From: Proteobacteria bacterium UBA2133
GTDB taxonomy: Bacteria; Pseudomonadota; Gammaproteobacteria; Arenicellales; UBA868
Length of the DNA stretch: 43,710 nt
NCBI GenBank assembly: GCA_002327725.1
Contig: DCXP01000013.1
Location: 1-43,710 of the forward strand
Direction of reading: 5' to 3'
Shown piece after piece: positions 17,018 to 26,989 of this stretch. Each line of letters begins with the position of its first letter. The first letter of the stretch is position 1. The notes below the pieces were generated by a model that saw only the letters and a program-made list of their open reading frames with translations, searched no databases and was not told the DNA's origin. Position numbers and translations under genes: made by a program.

Positions 17018-18579
17018 GTGTCTTTCCGAAACATGCGCAGCATTCGCTGGGTGACCCAGAAACCGCCAAAGATGTTGATGCTTGCGACGAACAACGCTAT
17101 TACCGCAAGCAGCGTTACCACGCCAGACGCCGAGCCCATCTGCAACAGGGCGCCGATGACAATGATCCCGCTGATCGCATTGGTGACGCTCATCAGCGGG
17201 GTATGAAGGGCTGGTGTCACATTCCAGATGACCTGCCACCCCACGAACACCGCGAGGACAAACACGGTGAAGTGGCCCATGAATGACTTGGGAGCGACCG
17301 CGCCCATACCGAGAATCAGCGCGATTACGACGATGAGCCCGGCGACGCTGCCCAGTGCCGAGCGTTTCTTGGGCTCGGCCTCAGCGACAGGCGCAGGAGT
17401 CGACGGCTTTTCTGCTGCCGGCGGCGCGGCAAAAAGGCGCGGCGGTGGCGGAGGCCAGGTGACCTCATGGCCGTTGACTACGGTCAAGCCCCGAATCACT
17501 TCGTCTTCCATATCAATATTGAGTTGCCCATCTTTTTCCGGGCAGAGATCGGTCAGAAGATGGACGACGTTGTTGCCGTAGAGCTGGCTGGATTGGGCGG
17601 CCATCCGGCTCGGGAGATCAGTGAAGCCGATGACCGTAATCCCGCTATCAGAGACAACCTCTCCGGGGTGGGTCAATTCGCAGTTACCACCCTGTTCAGC
17701 GGCGAGGTCTACGATGACGCTTCCCGCGCGCATGAGCCGGGCAGTCCCGGCGAGGATCAGTTTCGGAGCAGGCTTTCCGGGAACCAGCGCCGTGGTGATG
17801 ATAATGTCGACATCCCGCGCCTGCTCCTCAAACAGTTTCATCTCCGCTGCAATGAAGGCCTCGCTCATCACTTTTGCGTAGCCGCCTTCCCCGGATCCTT
17901 CTTCGTCGAAATCAAGCATGAGGAACTCTGCACCCATGCTCTCGACCTGTTCCTTGACTTCTGGCCGGGTATCGAAGGCGCGAACCACGGCGCCCATCGC
18001 AGTAGCCGCGCCAATGGCGGCGAGGCCAGCGACTCCCGCACCGATGACGAGCACTTTGGCCGGAGGGACTTTTCCCGCAGCGGTGACCTGGCCGGTAAAA
18101 AAGCGTCCAAAATGGTTTGCCGCCTCGACCACGGCCCGGTATCCGGCCACATTGGCCATAGAACTCAGGGTATCGAGTTTCTGGGCGCGGGAGATTCGAG
18201 GGACAGCATCCATCGCAAGCGTTGTTACGCTCTGCTGTGCCAGTCTTTCGAGCAAGTCCGGATTCTGTCCGGGCCCGATCAGGGAAATCAGGGTCTTGCC
18301 AGAGCCCAACAGCGAAAACTCGTCCAGTTCCCCGCCGGCTCCACTCAGCGGTGCGCGGACCTTGATAATGACATCACTATCCTGATAAAGGCGGTCAGTT
18401 GAATCAACAATAACCGCTCCCTGGTCGCGGTAGTCCGCGTCAGAAAAACCAGCGGTACTGCCAGCGCCGCTTTCAACATGCACCTCGAGCCCAAGATTGA
18501 TCGCACCCGGGATGGAAGCGGGACTGAGTGCAACGCGCTTTTCATTACTGGCCTGCTCAGTGGGGATGCCGATAATCAT
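17014..18579 (-). CDS. pntA: NAD(P) transhydrogenase subunit alpha
   Basis: NAD(H)-binding subunit, E. coli-type single chain of 521 residues. The N-terminal alanine-dehydrogenase-like half starts MIIGIPTEQASNEKRVALSP and contains VIGAGVAGLAAIGAATAMGA (dinucleotide fold) and RAFDTRPEVKEQV. A Pro/Ala-rich linker around residues 375-405 (WPPPPPRLFAAPPAA) leads to four C-terminal membrane helices. Alphaproteobacteria and some other lineages split this gene into pntAA and pntAB; here it is fused. It overlaps pntB by 4 nt, and the two form one operon divergent from prfB. Confidence 0.96.
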   Translation of the reverse strand: MIIGIPTEQASNEKRVALSPASIPGAINLGLEVHVESGAGSTAGFSDADYRDQGAVIVDSTDRLYQDSDVIIKVRAPLSGAGGELDEFSLLGSGKTLISLIGPGQNPDLLERLAQQSVTTLAMDAVPRISRAQKLDTLSSMANVAGYRAVVEAANHFGRFFTGQVTAAGKVPPAKVLVIGAGVAGLAAIGAATAMGAVVRAFDTRPEVKEQVESMGAEFLMLDFDEEGSGEGGYAKVMSEAFIAAEMKLFEEQARDVDIIITTALVPGKPAPKLILAGTARLMRAGSVIVDLAAEQGGNCELTHPGEVVSDSGITVIGFTDLPSRMAAQSSQLYGNNVVHLLTDLCPEKDGQLNIDMEDEVIRGLTVVNGHEVTWPPPPPRLFAAPPAAEKPSTPAPVAEAEPKKRSALGSVAGLIVVIALILGMGAVAPKSFMGHFTVFVLAVFVGWQVIWNVTPALHTPLMSVTNAISGIIVIGALLQMGSASGVVTLLAVIALFVASINIFGGFWVTQRMLRMFRKDT

Positions 18580-18781
18580 TGTGTTTCTTAGGTCGGGAAC
18601 TCATTCAGAGGTGATCGCGGGATTGTCGTTGAACCCTAAATGACAGACAAGTTTCTGCTGGTGATCTTGACTCTCTCATTGGGGGTATTCTCCAGAGTCG
18701 CATGGGATACGGGAGCCAAGGGATTACGATTCACGGGAATTTCGGTATCCTTCGGGTATTCAGGGTTTCTGGTAAGACCAC

Positions 18782-19880
18782 ATGATAGAAACAGGAGAGC
18801 TTTCCCAGCGATTGAAAGATATGGCCGAGCGTATCGAGACGCTCAGGGGGTATCTTTGACTACGAGGGGCGTAAAGAACGGTTAGCCGAGGTGCTGTTGC
18901 GGCTGGAGGACCCCAATGTCTGGAATGATCCGCAACAGGCCCAGCAACTCGGGCAGGAACGGGCGAGCCTGGAAGCCAGCACCACGGCACTGGATGAACT
19001 GGCGCTGAAGACGGAAGAAGCATCAGAACTTTTGTTGTTGGCTCGTGAGGAAGAGGACAGCGAATCCGTTGATCTTATTGCTGTTGAGGCCGATCAGGCG
19101 CTCGCGGACCTTGAGAAACTCGAGTTTCTCAGGATGTTCTCGGGCGAATTGGACGCAGCCAACGCCTTCCTCGATATCCAGGCAGGATCGGGCGGAACCG
19201 AGGCACAGGATTGGGCCGACATGTTACTGCGCATGTATCTGCGTTGGGCAGAGGGCGAGGGCCTTGCCACGGAAGTCGTAGAGCATTCTGATGGGGAAGT
19301 GGCGGGAATCAAAAGTGCCACGATTCATGTGCAAGGGGAATACGCATTCGGCAAACTCAGAACCGAGACCGGTGTCCATCGCCTGGTTCGCAAGTCGCCA
19401 TTTGATTCCGGGAACCGAAGACATACGTCCTTTGCGTCAGTGTTTGCTTATCCCGAGGTAGACGAGAGTGTTGAGATTGAGATCAACCCCGCTGACCTGC
19501 GGATTGATACTTACCGTGCCAGCGGTGCTGGTGGTCAGCACGTGAACCGCACGGATTCAGCCGTCAGGATCACGCATTTTCCTTCGGGCATTGTTGTTCA
19601 GTGCCAGAATGACCGCTCCCAGCATCGCAACCGCGCAGAGGCGATGAATATGCTGCGCGCCCGCCTGTACGATGCCGAGATGCGGGAGAAGCGCGAAAAA
19701 CAGCAGCAACTTGAGGACGCCAAGGCAGACATCGGGTGGGGCAGTCAGATACGATCCTATGTGCTGGACCAGTCACGGATCAAGGATCTTCGCACCGGTG
19801 TTGAGACCGGGAACACACAGGCGGTTCTGGATGGAGAGCTGGGGTTGTTTATTGAGGCCAGCCTGAAGGCAGGCTTGTAA
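18782..19880 (+). CDS. prfB: Peptide chain release factor 2 (programmed +1 frameshift)
   Basis: Recognises UGA and UAA stop codons and releases the nascent chain. Expression needs a +1 shift. Frame one runs from ATG 18782 (MIETGELSQRLKDMAERIET) for 25 codons to an in-frame TGA at 18857-18859. Frame two resumes with GAC at 18858 and runs to 19880, giving 365 residues, the same length as E. coli RF2. Later landmarks are the DIQAGSGGTEAQDWADM block and the catalytic SGAGGQHVNRTDS containing GGQ. The SPF tripeptide in RKSPFDSGNRRH is the codon-recognition motif of RF2. If annotated from one frame only, the gene would wrongly start at 18891. Sixteen nt separate it from lysS, the standard pairing. 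Confidence 0.97.
18842..18860 (+). promoter_or_regulatory. RF2 autoregulatory frameshift site
   Basis: The classical signal is intact: an internal Shine-Dalgarno-like AGGGGG, three bases, then slippery CTT followed by TGA and C (CUU-UGA-C). When RF2 is scarce the ribosome slips from CUU to UUU and continues; when RF2 is abundant it terminates at UGA. Confidence 0.96.
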
Positions 19881-19896
19881 CGTAGACTCAAGAGTT

Positions 19897-21399
19897 ATGA
19901 ATCAGAAGAACGAAAGCGGCAGTGAGCAGGTTGCCCAGCGAAGGGCCAAGTTAAAGGCGCTTCGCGAGAGCGGAAACGCCTTTCCGAATGACTTTCGCCG
20001 AGACGCCGAGGCAGCGGAACTCCTCGCGCAATATAACGAGGCCGAATCCGAGGCACTGGAGTCGCAGCAGATCGAGGTTCATATCGCCGGACGCCTGATG
20101 AGCCGGCGGGTCATGGGCAAGGCCGGGTTCGCCCATGTCCGCGATGAGTCCGGGGATATCCAGATTTATGCCCAGCGCGATGCGCTGGCAGAGGGCGTAT
20201 ACAACAGTGTTTTCAAGAAACTCGATATCGGCGATATCGTCGGTGTGTCGGGAGTGCTGTTCAAGACCCGCACGGGTGAACTGACCGTCAATGTCCGCAG
20301 TCTCAGATTGCTGGTGAAGTCTTTACACCCGTTGCCAGAGAAATATCACGGGCTGACTGATATCGAAACACGCTATCGGCGCCGCTACCTGGATCTTCTG
20401 ATTAACCAGGAGTCGCGGGAGGTGTTCCGTAAGCGGGCGGCTACCGTGAGGGCATTGCGCCGGTTTCTGGATCAGCGGGGTTACCTCGAGATTGAGTCAC
20501 CGATCATGCAGTCGATCCCGGGCGGGGCAAATGCCCGGCCGTTTGTGACGCATCACCACGCCCTCGATGTGGACCTTTATCTGCGGGTGGCTCAGGAGTT
20601 GGCGATCAAGCGGTGTCTTGTAGGCGGGTTCGAGAAGGTCTATGAACTGAACCGGAATTTTCGGAACGAAGGCCTCAGTGCGCAACACAACCCGGAATTC
20701 ACGATGTTGGAATACAACGAGGCGTACGTCGATTTTGTCGACTACATGAACCTTACCGAGGAAATGCTTCGGCAAGTCGCAGGCGAGGTCACCGGCAAGA
20801 CCGCCCTGAGGTATCAGGGAGAACAAATTGATTTCTCAAGGCCGTTTGCCCGATTATCGATGGCCGAGGCGGTATGCCAACACAATGGATCACTTTCCAT
20901 CGATCACTGCTCAGATCCCGAAGCACTCGCAAGTCACGCCCGCTCGATGGGCCTTGAAGTCCCGGAAGGGTGGACAGCGGGCGAGTTGCTTCTTGAACTC
21001 TTTGAGGAGACGGTTGAGAGCAAACTGATTTCGCCGACGTTCATTACGGGGTATCCTGCCGCGGTGTCGCCGCTATCCCGGCGTCAGGAGGCTAATCCAG
21101 ACTTCACCGACCGTTTCGAACTCTTTGTTGCCGGGCGGGAACTGGCCAATGGCTTTTCGGAACTGAACGACCCGGAGGATCAGGCGCAGCGGTTCCGTGA
21201 GCAGGTCAAGTCAAAGACGCAGGGCAACCAGGAAGCCATGTTCTATGATGCGGACTACGTCACGGCGCTGGAGTACGGATTGCCGCCGAATGCCGGAGGG
21301 GGTCTCGGTGTCGATCGTTACGTCATGATCCTCACGGACAGCCCATCCATTCGTGACGTGCTGCTATTCCCCCATATGCGTCCCGAAGCGGCCGACTGA
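19897..21399 (+). CDS. lysS: Lysine--tRNA ligase, class II
   Basis: Charges tRNA-Lys; 500 residues against 505 in E. coli LysS. The N-terminal OB-fold anticodon domain has IAGRLMSRRVMGKAGFAHV and LHPLPEKYHGL. The catalytic core has motif 1 near ESPIMQSIPGGANARPF, motif 2 FRNEGLSAQHNPEFTMLEYN, and motif 3 GGGLGVDRYVMILTDSPSIR, ending with LLFPHMRPE. It follows prfB by 16 nt, the conserved prfB-lysS arrangement. Confidence 0.97.
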   Translation: MNQKNESGSEQVAQRRAKLKALRESGNAFPNDFRRDAEAAELLAQYNEAESEALESQQIEVHIAGRLMSRRVMGKAGFAHVRDESGDIQIYAQRDALAEGVYNSVFKKLDIGDIVGVSGVLFKTRTGELTVNVRSLRLLVKSLHPLPEKYHGLTDIETRYRRRYLDLLINQESREVFRKRAATVRALRRFLDQRGYLEIESPIMQSIPGGANARPFVTHHHALDVDLYLRVAQELAIKRCLVGGFEKVYELNRNFRNEGLSAQHNPEFTMLEYNEAYVDFVDYMNLTEEMLRQVAGEVTGKTALRYQGEQIDFSRPFARLSMAEAVCQHNGSLSIDHCSDPEALASHARSMGLEVPEGWTAGELLLELFEETVESKLISPTFITGYPAAVSPLSRRQEANPDFTDRFELFVAGRELANGFSELNDPEDQAQRFREQVKSKTQGNQEAMFYDADYVTALEYGLPPNAGGGLGVDRYVMILTDSPSIRDVLLFPHMRPEAAD

Positions 21400-21423
21400 C
21401 ACTGGAAAGCCGGTGAGGCTGAG

Positions 21424-22671
21424 ATGATCCGTCCTGTCGCGCTGTTGGTCGGGCTACGCTATACCCGGGCTCGAAGGCGTAACCATTTTGTCTCCTTTAT
21501 CTCAGGTGTTTCGATCCTGGGTATCACGGTCGGTGTGTGGGCGCTGATTACGGTGCTTTCCGTCATGAACGGTTTCGAGCGGGAACTGCGTGAGCGGATA
21601 TTGAGCGTGGCGTCACACGCGACGGTGAGTGCGCGAAACGGCTGGCTGCAGGACTGGCCGGAACTGACGCGCACCGTCACCGGTCATCCCAAGGTGCTGT
21701 CTGGTGCCCCGTTTATATACGGCCAGGGCCTGCTGACCCGTGCAAACGCAGTTTCCGGGGCGCTCATCCGGGGGGTACTTCCGGAACACGAGTCCGAGGT
21801 TTCGACAATCCTTGAGCACCTAAAGGCGGGCGAGCAGAACCCGCTCAGCGCAGGTGACTGGAAGATCGTCCTCGGTTCGCAATTGGCGCAATCCCTGGGA
21901 GTTGGCGTGGGCGACCGGGTCACGCTCATTGCCCCCAAAGGCAAGATTACTCCGGCGGGATTGCTGCCACGGATGCGCCGCTTTGAAGTCAGCGCGATCT
22001 TCGAGATGGATATGTACGAGTACGATTCCGGGATTGCATTGATTCACCTCGATGATGCCGCGCAATTGCTCGAGACGGGTGGCGGTGTTACGGGTGTCAG
22101 GCTTCGCCTCGAGGAGATCTATGAGGCACCCTTGATCAGCGCCGAGCTACAGCAAAGTCTCGGTGGCGCCTTCAGACTAAGCGACTGGACGCGCGAGCAT
22201 GCGAATTTCTTTACTGCGCTCAAGATTGAGCGTCGTGTGATGTTTGTCATTCTCCTACTCATCATTGCGGTCGCAGCCTTTAATATTGTTTCTACTCTGG
22301 TCATGGTGGTCACCGACAAACGCGCCGATGTTGCTATTCTTCGGACATTGGGACTTCCTCCTTTGCATGTGATGGCGGTATTCATTGTTCAGGGTGTGGT
22401 CATTGGCTTTGGAGGAACCCTGGTTGGCGGCGTACTCGGCGTAGTAACAGCACTCAATGTAGAGACACTGGTGCCCTGGGTGGAAAATCTGCTGGGAATC
22501 GAGTTTTTCCCGGCGAGTGTTTATGTGATCAGCGATTTTCCCGCAGAACTTCGCTGGCCCGACGTCTATCTGATCTCGGGAGTTTCATTTCTGATCTGTC
22601 TCGCGGCCACTTTGTACCCCGCATGGCGAGCCTCGCGTACGCAGCCGGCAGAGGCCTTGCGCTATGAGTGA
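21424..22671 (+). CDS. Lipoprotein-releasing ABC transporter permease (LolC/LolE/LolF type)
   Basis: Inner-membrane permease that extracts lipoproteins and hands them to LolA. 415 residues, MacB-type topology: an N-terminal helix with the family start VGLRYTRARRRNHFVSFISG, a large periplasmic domain (about residues 45-265), then three helices, and the C-terminal LYPAWRASRTQPAEALRYE. Only one permease gene is next to lolD, whereas E. coli has separate lolC and lolE. It may therefore work as a homodimer (LolF arrangement), or a second gene may lie elsewhere. The symbol is left open because C, E and F forms are hard to separate by eye. It overlaps lolD by 8 nt. Confidence 0.92.
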   Translation: MIRPVALLVGLRYTRARRRNHFVSFISGVSILGITVGVWALITVLSVMNGFERELRERILSVASHATVSARNGWLQDWPELTRTVTGHPKVLSGAPFIYGQGLLTRANAVSGALIRGVLPEHESEVSTILEHLKAGEQNPLSAGDWKIVLGSQLAQSLGVGVGDRVTLIAPKGKITPAGLLPRMRRFEVSAIFEMDMYEYDSGIALIHLDDAAQLLETGGGVTGVRLRLEEIYEAPLISAELQQSLGGAFRLSDWTREHANFFTALKIERRVMFVILLLIIAVAAFNIVSTLVMVVTDKRADVAILRTLGLPPLHVMAVFIVQGVVIGFGGTLVGGVLGVVTALNVETLVPWVENLLGIEFFPASVYVISDFPAELRWPDVYLISGVSFLICLAATLYPAWRASRTQPAEALRYE

Positions 22672-23356
22672 GATCAAAACCGTTCTCGAGTGCCGGAACC
22701 TTCGCGTCAGTTTCTCCGAACCCGGCCTGTCGGTGGACGTGCTCCGGGGAATCAGCCTCAGCATCCAACAGGGTCAGAGCATATCGATCGTCGGCGCTTC
22801 GGGCAGCGGCAAAAGCACGCTGCTGCACACGCTTGGGGGTCTTATGGCCCCGACCGCGGGGGAGGTGTCACTTGCCGGTCATGCATTAAACGGACTTTCC
22901 GCGCGGCGTATCGGAGAGGTCCGAAACCGTCATCTGGGGTTCGTATACCAGTTTCATCACCTGCTTCCGGAATTCTCTGCGCTTGAAAACGTCGCAATGC
23001 CATTGCTTATCCGTGGGACCACGGTGCAGTCGGCAAAAGAACAGGCGACAGCCATGCTGGAACGTGTCGGACTTTCACACCGGATCAGGCACAAGCCATC
23101 TGAGCTTTCCGGAGGCGAGCGCCAGCGCGCTGCCGTGGCTCGGGCGCTGGCCACAAATCCGGACTGCATCCTGGCGGATGAGCCTACTGGTAATCTGGAT
23201 CAGAAGACCGCGGGACAGCTTCAGGAACTCTTGTTGGAACTGGTCAGGGGAGAGCGGCTTGCCATGGTAGTGGCCACACATGATCTGGGATTTGCGCGGC
23301 GTCTGTCGGGCCAATACGAACTGCGCGACGGAAAGTTGACCGCGGCGGGCGCTTAA
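22664..23356 (+). CDS. lolD: Lipoprotein-releasing ABC transporter ATP-binding protein LolD
   Basis: ATPase powering lipoprotein release, 230 residues. It has Walker A GASGSGKSTLLHTLGG, the LolD-typical VYQFHHLLPEFSALENV after the Q-loop, signature SGGERQRAAVARALA, Walker B CILADEPTGNLD and the H-loop ATHD. It starts 8 nt inside the permease gene, so translation is likely coupled. Confidence 0.95.
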   Translation: MSEIKTVLECRNLRVSFSEPGLSVDVLRGISLSIQQGQSISIVGASGSGKSTLLHTLGGLMAPTAGEVSLAGHALNGLSARRIGEVRNRHLGFVYQFHHLLPEFSALENVAMPLLIRGTTVQSAKEQATAMLERVGLSHRIRHKPSELSGGERQRAAVARALATNPDCILADEPTGNLDQKTAGQLQELLLELVRGERLAMVVATHDLGFARRLSGQYELRDGKLTAAGA

Positions 23357-23492
23357 ACAGCAATACTTTCGCAAGAACCCGTCTGGCCCCTAGCACATCC
23401 GATGGCGGGCTGAACTGTAAAAACATCACAGCGACGCGAGGCTTTTCGCGGCTATATTTTCTGGACCACAATCTGGGTCCGGTTAAGCTGGG

Positions 23493-25841
23493 ATGGAAAA
23501 GCGCCTCGCGGTCGCGGTAGCTTTTGCCGCCGGCATCTGCATAGTCATGCTGCAGATGTCATTGACGCCGAAGGTGATCCTGGCGGCGCTGGCGCTGGTC
23601 AGCATCGGCCTCGCCATCGGCTGGCGTGCTGTGGTCCCGGCCGCATTTCTTCTCGGATGGGTGTGGGGCAGCATGGCCGCCCATCACGCCTTAGCGCAGC
23701 GGCTCGTGGACGCCGATGTGGACGTTCCCCGGATTATCTCCGGAACAATCGTCGGAGTTCCCAGAAGAAATGCTCGCGCCGTTCGCTTTGATTTTCACCT
23801 GGACAGTGCATCATCCAACCAAGGTCAGACGATTTCAGGCCGTAAAGTTCGACTGAGATGGTACGACACAAGCCATGTTCTACACCCCGGCGATCAATGG
23901 CAGTTGAAAGTCAGGCTCCGCCCGCCACGAGGGTACCGCAACCAACACGGCTTCGACTATGAACATTACCTGCTGCGCAATGAGATCAGCGGTACAGGAT
24001 ATGTCCTGCAAGGCAAAAGGTCCGCGGACGCGAATCAGGATGGTGCAAAGGGCATAGATTTTTTCCGATCTTCGTTTAGGGCGGCGCTTAAGGCATCGTC
24101 CAATCGCCTTGATAACGAAGGCATCCTGATGGCGCTTGCGATTGGTGAGCGATCTGACCTTGGTTCCGAGACAAGAAGGCTTCTTCGGCAAAGCGGGCTC
24201 AGCCACCTGGTAGCGATTTCAGGATTGCACATAGGACTTGCTACTGTATTCGCCTACGGTATCGCTGCGGGGTTATGGAGGATCTTCCCGCGTGGCTGTC
24301 AGCGAATACCGGCCCGCTATACCGGTTGGGTCATCGGTATTACGACAGGCCTGGGGTACTCCTTTGTTGCAGGGTTCCCAGTGTCAACGATTCGGGCGTT
24401 CATTATGGTGTTGATCGGGGCTTTTCTTGCCAGCTCCTGCACGCGAACTTCTCCTGAGAACCTGCTTGCGGCCACGATGCTCCTGGTCGCACTGCTGTGG
24501 CCATTGAGCGCATCATCGCCGGCGTTTTGGCTGTCTTTCAGCGCGGTCTGGCTGATGTTCAGGTTCTTGCCAGACCGACTGCCAGCGGAGCAACGGAATG
24601 ACCCGGTGGGTGATGAGGGTCGGGCCTCAATAAAGGCGCGGTGCTTTCGCTATCTCTTTACTCTGGTAAAACTGCAGCTGATACTCCTCGCCGGAATGTC
24701 ACCCCTTCTGGTTTACTTGTTTGGTGAAATTCCGCTATCGGCACCCGTCACCAATTTGATCGCGGTTCCCGCGTTTGGATTCATTGTCATCCCGTCTGTG
24801 CTGACTGCCCTGGGCGTTTACGTTGCGGGATTCAGTGGCTGGGTCCCCGGGGTGCTTTGGCCTGCGGATCAACTGGTCAGCGGCATTTTGTGGATCGCAC
24901 AATCTGTCTCCGGTTTCAAAGTTTCGGTGGTTAAGGCGGGCCCGGTCACAGGAGTGATTCTGCTGCTGGGGCTTGGGATGATTTGTATCATCACATCGGC
25001 CGGGAAAAGACTCGCAGTCCCGCTTCTGGTTGTTGCTGTGAGTTGGGGAGGCAGCCTCATTGCGGATGGTCGGCGGTTGGACGATGGGGAGTTCAATATC
25101 GCGATGCTGGATGTGGGCCAGGGTCTTGCGCTGGTTGTTACTACCCGAAGACACCTCCTGGCCTATGACTTTGGTCCGCGATATGGTGAGTTCAGCCTCG
25201 GGGAAGCGGTGGTGCTGCCACACCTCACCGGAGAAGGGCGAAGCAGGATAGACGCGGCCGTAGTCAGCCACGGTGCCAACGACCACGCCGGGGGCTTTCG
25301 TTCGGTGACGGACCGGGTACCGATAGAACAGCAGTTCAGCGGCGAGCCCTATGAGACGGGAGGATTGGATTGCGCACGGTTAACGTCCCCTGGTTGGACG
25401 TGGGACGGTGTCAGCTTTACGTTTCTAGATGGCAGGCCCGTTAAGATCCGGAATGTTAATGATGTTTCCTGCGTTATTCGGATACAGGGAAAATACGGAA
25501 GTGCGCTGCTGACGGGAGATATTGAGGCGGCTGCTGAGCAGACACTCGTGGATCGTTATGGATCGGCACTTAAGGTTGATGTTTTACAGGTACCGCACCA
25601 CGGGTCCAGCACTTCCTCAACGGCGGGGTTCCTCAAGGCAGCGAGCCCGCAATATGCGCTGCTGAGCCGGGGAAGGGGGAACCGATTTGGTCACCCGGCA
25701 GCAGAGGTAGAGAACCGATATTCCAGGGAACAGGTCAGTATCTGGGATACGGCGAAACATGGGCAGATCGATCTGCAAAGTAGTGCAAACGGATGGCAGA
25801 TAAGGACATTTTTGGACGCGCATGCCAGATTCTGGCACTAG
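23493..25841 (+). CDS. comEC: DNA internalization competence protein ComEC/Rec2
   Basis: Inner-membrane channel that takes single-stranded DNA into the cytoplasm during natural transformation. 782 residues with all three expected parts: an N-terminal membrane and OB-like DUF4131 region (HPGDQWQLKVRLRPPRG about residues 130-150); the Competence domain with AISGLHIGLATVFAYG (about 245) and GYSFVAGFPVSTIRAF; and a C-terminal metallo-beta-lactamase-like domain with MLDVGQGLALVV, VVSHGANDHAGGF (HxxxDH near 592) and LLTGDIEAAAEQ. The full open frame with intact metal motif suggests a functional gene. The 136-nt gap after lolD holds a possible TATATT -10 box but no clear promoter. Confidence 0.93.
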   Translation: MEKRLAVAVAFAAGICIVMLQMSLTPKVILAALALVSIGLAIGWRAVVPAAFLLGWVWGSMAAHHALAQRLVDADVDVPRIISGTIVGVPRRNARAVRFDFHLDSASSNQGQTISGRKVRLRWYDTSHVLHPGDQWQLKVRLRPPRGYRNQHGFDYEHYLLRNEISGTGYVLQGKRSADANQDGAKGIDFFRSSFRAALKASSNRLDNEGILMALAIGERSDLGSETRRLLRQSGLSHLVAISGLHIGLATVFAYGIAAGLWRIFPRGCQRIPARYTGWVIGITTGLGYSFVAGFPVSTIRAFIMVLIGAFLASSCTRTSPENLLAATMLLVALLWPLSASSPAFWLSFSAVWLMFRFLPDRLPAEQRNDPVGDEGRASIKARCFRYLFTLVKLQLILLAGMSPLLVYLFGEIPLSAPVTNLIAVPAFGFIVIPSVLTALGVYVAGFSGWVPGVLWPADQLVSGILWIAQSVSGFKVSVVKAGPVTGVILLLGLGMICIITSAGKRLAVPLLVVAVSWGGSLIADGRRLDDGEFNIAMLDVGQGLALVVTTRRHLLAYDFGPRYGEFSLGEAVVLPHLTGEGRSRIDAAVVSHGANDHAGGFRSVTDRVPIEQQFSGEPYETGGLDCARLTSPGWTWDGVSFTFLDGRPVKIRNVNDVSCVIRIQGKYGSALLTGDIEAAAEQTLVDRYGSALKVDVLQVPHHGSSTSSTAGFLKAASPQYALLSRGRGNRFGHPAAEVENRYSREQVSIWDTAKHGQIDLQSSANGWQIRTFLDAHARFWH

Positions 25842-25943
25842 TTTCCGGGCCGGGAATGTAAGAAAACCCGAGCAAAGGTAGAATCCGGTGCACGGCTCGG
25901 TTCCGTAGCCTCATATTCTTTTTCGCCTCTGAAGGTAGACAGC

Positions 25944-26555
25944 GTGCTTGAGTTTCTGCGAAGCGGGGGGTGGCTGATGCTGCCGATTCTCGCCTGTTCG
26001 GTAATCTCGCTTGCGATCATCATCGAGCGGTCCTTAGCACTGCGGCGCAGCGTGGTTACTCCCGCGGGTCTTTCCGCTGATATTGATCGGGCAATCACCC
26101 AGGGAAGGTTGGATGTTGACCGGATCGCGGCACTCAGAAGGGGATCGGCCCTGGGACATGTTCTGGCAGCGGGACTGGCGACGGCCCAGAGCGATCCCGG
26201 ACGGGTTCAGGAGGCAGTGGAAGACGCCGGCAGACATGTCATCCACGGACTTGAGCGGTATCTCAATGCTCTGGGCACTATCGCTGCAACCACCCCGCTG
26301 CTGGGACTGCTGGGAACCGTTATCGGCATGATTAAGGTATTCGCGGCAATCACGACTTCAGGGGTGGGTGATCCGCAGGTGCTTGCGGGCGGAATTTACG
26401 AGGCGTTGATCACGACCGCCGCGGGGCTCTCGATTGGGATCCCGAGCCTGATGTTTCACCGGTACTTCCGGGGCAGGATCAACGAACTGACGGTCGAGAT
26501 TGAGCAACAGGCGCTTCGACTTCTGGATCTTTTACGTCAGAGAAACCTTCGATGA
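25944..26555 (+). CDS. exbB: ExbB/TolQ-family proton channel
   Basis: Inner-membrane motor subunit using proton-motive force for TonB- or Tol-type energy transfer. 203 residues: an N-terminal helix MLEFLRSGGWLMLPILACSV, a cytoplasmic stretch, then two helices carrying TTPLLGLLGTVIGMIKVF and GIYEALITTAAGLSIGIPS, the core MotA/TolQ/ExbB signature. The GTG start at 25944 follows GAAGG. Its place between comEC and msbA matches the Pseudomonas-type comEC-exbB-exbD-lpxK cluster. No tonB gene is adjacent. It overlaps exbD by 4 nt. Confidence 0.92.
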   Translation: MLEFLRSGGWLMLPILACSVISLAIIIERSLALRRSVVTPAGLSADIDRAITQGRLDVDRIAALRRGSALGHVLAAGLATAQSDPGRVQEAVEDAGRHVIHGLERYLNALGTIAATTPLLGLLGTVIGMIKVFAAITTSGVGDPQVLAGGIYEALITTAAGLSIGIPSLMFHRYFRGRINELTVEIEQQALRLLDLLRQRNLR

Positions 26556-26989
26556 AGTTCGCAACACCGGTTACCGAAGAGGTGTCGATCAACCTGACAC
26601 CGCTTATCGACATCGTTTTTTTGCTTCTGATTTTCTTCATGGTCTCGACCACATTCCAGCGCGAGACGGAACTGGAGATCGCATTGCCCGAGGCGAGCGC
26701 CCAGTCACAGTCGCGCGAGTCTGTGAGTGCGGTCGTGCTCGAGATCAATTCACAGGGCCTGTACCGACTCGGAACACAGTCCGCTGACGGAATATCTGAA
26801 TTCATATCGGTTGAATTCGAGAATTTGGGGGAGATTCTCGAAGGTATCTCTGGAAAATACGCAACCACAACGCTGGTGATCAAGGCAGATGCAAAAACCA
26901 GCCACCAGGCAGTTGTACGCGCACTTGACGCTGCGCAACGGGCGGGTCTTAAGAAAATCAAGTTTGCAGCAGAGATGACGTCATCGTGA
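26552..26989 (+). CDS. exbD: ExbD/TolR-family biopolymer transport protein
   Basis: Partner of ExbB, 145 residues. A single N-terminal membrane helix LIDIVFLLLIFFMVSTTF carries the essential proton-carrying Asp; it is followed by a periplasmic TolR-like domain (LVIKADAKTSHQAVVRALDA). ATGA overlap with exbB and GTGA overlap with msbA indicate coupled translation. Confidence 0.92.
   Translation: MKFATPVTEEVSINLTPLIDIVFLLLIFFMVSTTFQRETELEIALPEASAQSQSRESVSAVVLEINSQGLYRLGTQSADGISEFISVEFENLGEILEGISGKYATTTLVIKADAKTSHQAVVRALDAAQRAGLKKIKFAAEMTSS

Noticed and set aside
18640..18885. 81-codon frame upstream of prfB as a small gene
   Set aside because: It overlaps the true first exon-like frame of prfB, has no ribosome-binding site and shows no similarity.
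22119..22385. Antisense frames within lolC and other core genes as overlapping genes
   Set aside because: They follow from codon bias in high-GC genes and lack ribosome-binding sites and family similarity.
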